A stretch of 8,442 nt of DNA from Deltaproteobacteria bacterium (GTDB lineage Bacteria; Desulfobacterota; Desulfarculia; Adiutricales; JAGVGV01). Of the stretch, positions 6,064-8,442 are shown piece after piece (the stretch's first letter is position 1; every line of letters begins with the position of its first letter). A program made the translations under genes and the position numbers. Under the pieces are notes generated by a model. The model was not told where the DNA came from and did not search any database. It saw only the letters and a program-made list of their open reading frames with translations. The stretch spans positions 1-8,442 of the forward strand of contig JAGVGV010000046.1 in NCBI GenBank assembly GCA_020056895.1, in the 5' to 3' direction.

Positions 6064-8442
6064 ATCAGGTGACCGAAAGGCCGCATGAACCCGGCCCGGA
6101 GCCGATCGATGGCCATGCGAACCAGGTTGAGGCCGTCCATCTTGATCAAAGCGATCTCATCGGCCCGGGTCTTGCCCAAAAAGGCCGACGGCCGGCCGGC
6201 CATGATTTCTTCAAACCGGGCCACGCCGGCGGACCGGACCGAAACGAGCAGCCGGCCGGTGGATTCCGAAAAAAGCCGCCGGACCGGGTCCAGGTCGCCG
6301 TCCACCGCCATCCGGGCCAAGTCCACGGAAAATCCCCGGTCCGAAGCCAGGGCGGAATAGATCAAAGCCGCCGCCAGACCGCCCCGTCCCAGGGCTTTCA
6401 CCGAAGCGAACAGGCCTTCCCGGTACGCCGCCTGGAAGGCTTGATACAATTCCAGGTTGGCCGTGAAATCGGTTCGGGGAACGTTCAATCCCACCTGGCC
6501 CATCATTTCATAGTATTCCGAACCGCCCAGTTCGTCCCGGGTCATCCCGACCAGATAGAGGGAATCCCCGGAATCCTTGAAATCCATGGTCTGGCAGCGA
6601 CGAACATCGTCCATCACGCTGGACGCGGTGAACATCAGGGTGGGCTGAGCCGAAACCTTTTGTCGCCGGCCGTACGGATCGGCCAAGTGGCCGTCCACGT
6701 ACATGCTGTCCTTGCCGGACAAGAGCGGAATGCCGTACGCCCGGCAACCGTCCCTGAGGGCCCAGTTGGCGCGGACCAACTGAGCCGCCTTGTACTTGCC
6801 GTCCGGGTTCCGGCGGGCGTCGTATTCAATGCCGGGCCAGCAGAAATTGTCCACGCCGCCGATATGATCCAGATCGCCCCCGGCGGCCAACAGCCGCCGG
6901 ACCGCCTCGTCGATCACCGCCGCGACCATGGGATACGTGTCGATCCGGCTGTAGGCGGGATGGACCACCTGAGTCAGCGCCAAGCCGCGGAACGACCCCA
7001 ATACGGGCATGGCCACGGCCGCGTCGTTCGGCACATCCCGCCGGACGCCGCCCAGGGGTTTTAGTACGCTGGTTCCCTGGACTTCGTGATCGTACTGCCG
7101 GGTGATCCATTCCTTGGCCGCCAGATTGGGCCGGGCCATGAAATCCACCAGCAGAGTTTCCCAGTCGGCCGGCGGCCCAAAGACCGGTTCCACCAGACCC
7201 CGGGCTTCGGGCGCCAGCCATTCGGCGTCGAATTCCCATTGAGGAAAATCCGAAGTCAAGAGGTCCAAATCGACGTACGCGCAGGTCCGGCCCTTGTATT
7301 TCAGGTGCAGCCGGCCGGAATCGGTGTAGTCGCCGATCACCGTGCTTTCCACGCCGTGAAGCTGGGAAAGTTCCATGAACCGGGGGATGTCTTCGGGTCG
7401 GACGGCCACGGTCATCCGTTCCTGGGATTCCGACACCCAGATTTCCCACTGGTCCAGGCCTTCGTATTTCAGCGGTACAAGGTCCAAGTCCACCACGGCG
7501 CCGCCGGAAAACCGGGCCGATTCGCCAATGGAAGAACTCAGGCCGCCCCCGCCATTGTCCGTGATGAACTGGATCAGGCCTTCGTCCCGAGCTTCCAGCA
7601 AAAAGTCGTGCATTTTTTTCTGGGTGTACGGGTCGCCGATCTGCACGTGACCGGCCGGCGTGTGGGGGCTGTATTCCTGGCTGGAGGCGGTGACGCCGTG
7701 GATCCCGTCCTTGCCCACCCGGCCTCCGCACATCACGATCCGGTCGCCGGGATGGGTGGTTTTCCGGTCCGACGGCTCGCCTTTGATCCGGCTGGGCATC
7801 AGGCCCAACGCGGTCACGAACACCAGACACTTGCCCAAGTACCCGGGGTCGAACCAGACCAAGCCGTACGTGGTGGGCACGCCGCTTTTGTTCCCGCCGT
7901 CCTTCACGCCCTGGATCACTCCGTCCAGGAGCCTCCGGGGGTGCAGATGGGGTTTCAGCGGTCCGTCGTAGCCCCGGGGTCCCACGCAAAACCCATACGT
8001 ACCCATGATGATCCGCGATCCCAGCCCCGTGCCCATGGGGTCCCGGTACACCCCCACGATGCCCGTCAGACTGCCGCCGTATGCTTCCATGTTGCTGGGA
8101 CTGTTGTGGGTTTCGCCGGTGATGGTATAGAAATGATCGGCGTCGAACCGGCCCACGCCCGCGTTGTCCCACAACACCGAAACCACCCAATCCTTTTGCG
8201 CGGCCAGTTCCCGAGTGGGGGCCACAATGCAGGTCTTGAACAGGTTGTCCACTACCACGGCTTCGCCGGTCAACAGGTCCCGGTACCGGAACAGGCCGTT
8301 GAAGGTGTTGTGGTTGCAGTGATCGCTCCGGCCCTGGCTGATGTATTCCAGTTCCACGTCGGTGGGCGCATCCAAACCCACCCGGGTCCGGGCGTCCTGA
8401 ACTTCCGGGCGGGAAAAATAGGCGCGGATCACCGGGGCGTCG
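6060..8442 (-). CDS. purL: Phosphoribosylformylglycinamidine synthase, synthetase subunit PurL, 5'-truncated by the window edge
   Basis: This ATP-dependent subunit makes FGAM from FGAR with ammonia supplied by PurQ. The frame is open to the right edge: codons for DAP precede the GTG at 8432, which is internal. Numbering from that GTG, 790 residues are visible. Motifs in order are SDHCNH (36-41, the catalytic-His motif), GETHNSPS (106-113), YGGSLTGIVGV (118-128), RDPMGTG (130-136), GRVGKDGIHG (237-246), QIGDPYTQKKM (264-274), TDNGGGGLSSSIGE (291-304) and SQERM (336-340). The second AIRS-like half includes LKPLGG and GKDSMYV. No glutaminase domain follows, in line with the separate purQ. SDHCNHN and the long spacing look closer to the large PurL group than to the small Bacillus form (SEHC). 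An N-terminal PurS-like region probably lies beyond the edge. The gene ends in an ATGA overlap with purQ and is the first visible gene of the leftward operon. Confidence 0.97.
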   Translation of the reverse strand, partial: DAPVIRAYFSRPEVQDARTRVGLDAPTDVELEYISQGRSDHCNHNTFNGLFRYRDLLTGEAVVVDNLFKTCIVAPTRELAAQKDWVVSVLWDNAGVGRFDADHFYTITGETHNSPSNMEAYGGSLTGIVGVYRDPMGTGLGSRIIMGTYGFCVGPRGYDGPLKPHLHPRRLLDGVIQGVKDGGNKSGVPTTYGLVWFDPGYLGKCLVFVTALGLMPSRIKGEPSDRKTTHPGDRIVMCGGRVGKDGIHGVTASSQEYSPHTPAGHVQIGDPYTQKKMHDFLLEARDEGLIQFITDNGGGGLSSSIGESARFSGGAVVDLDLVPLKYEGLDQWEIWVSESQERMTVAVRPEDIPRFMELSQLHGVESTVIGDYTDSGRLHLKYKGRTCAYVDLDLLTSDFPQWEFDAEWLAPEARGLVEPVFGPPADWETLLVDFMARPNLAAKEWITRQYDHEVQGTSVLKPLGGVRRDVPNDAAVAMPVLGSFRGLALTQVVHPAYSRIDTYPMVAAVIDEAVRRLLAAGGDLDHIGGVDNFCWPGIEYDARRNPDGKYKAAQLVRANWALRDGCRAYGIPLLSGKDSMYVDGHLADPYGRRQKVSAQPTLMFTASSVMDDVRRCQTMDFKDSGDSLYLVGMTRDELGGSEYYEMMGQVGLNVPRTDFTANLELYQAFQAAYREGLFASVKALGRGGLAAALIYSALASDRGFSVDLARMAVDGDLDPVRRLFSESTGRLLVSVRSAGVARFEEIMAGRPSAFLGKTRADEIALIKMDGLNLVRMAIDRLRAGFMRPFGHLI

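Noticed and set aside
6826..8190. Open frame of 454 codons on the minus strand inside purL in another frame
   Set aside because: Its Arg/Gly/Pro-rich composition is typical of a frame-shifted reading of G+C-rich DNA, and it overlaps an unbroken purL.

Overview
The window looks like chromosomal DNA of a G+C-rich, flagellated Gram-negative bacterium. The flagellin has the N- and C-terminal signatures I associate with sulfate-reducing Desulfobacterota (Desulfovibrio/Desulfobacteraceae style), and a cytoplasmic-type molybdopterin oxidoreductase is also present. The taxonomic placement is an inference from protein style alone. No tRNA, rRNA, CRISPR array, insertion sequence or phage gene is visible.

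Layout. The left part reads rightwards. It holds a flagellin gene whose first codons lie outside the window (1-1751), then an A+T-rich spacer of about 360 bp, then a small gene (2114-2773) for a stand-alone papain-fold cysteine peptidase of the C39 type. The spacer contains a good sigma70-type promoter (2041-2069) and a short direct repeat touching its -35 box. The right part reads leftwards. It is one apparent operon in the order purL (cut by the right edge, 8442-6060), purQ (6063-5176) and a molybdopterin-dependent oxidoreductase (5130-2878). purL and purQ overlap by four bases (ATGA), and the oxidoreductase follows 45 bp later. The two halves converge in a 104-bp spacer holding two hairpins.

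How the genes work together. PurL and PurQ are the synthetase and glutaminase parts of FGAM synthase, the fourth step of de novo purine synthesis. The oxidoreductase is predicted to be cytoplasmic and carries one Fe4S4 site. It has no obvious biochemical link to purines, and its place behind purLQ is the main contextual puzzle. The flagellin is unusual in having three cysteines in its surface-exposed central domain. The peptidase has a complete C39-like catalytic set (Gln8, Cys14, His143, Asp158) but no transporter, no signal peptide and no recognisable partner. It is the least explained gene here. I do not see clear evidence of a complete new multi-gene system.
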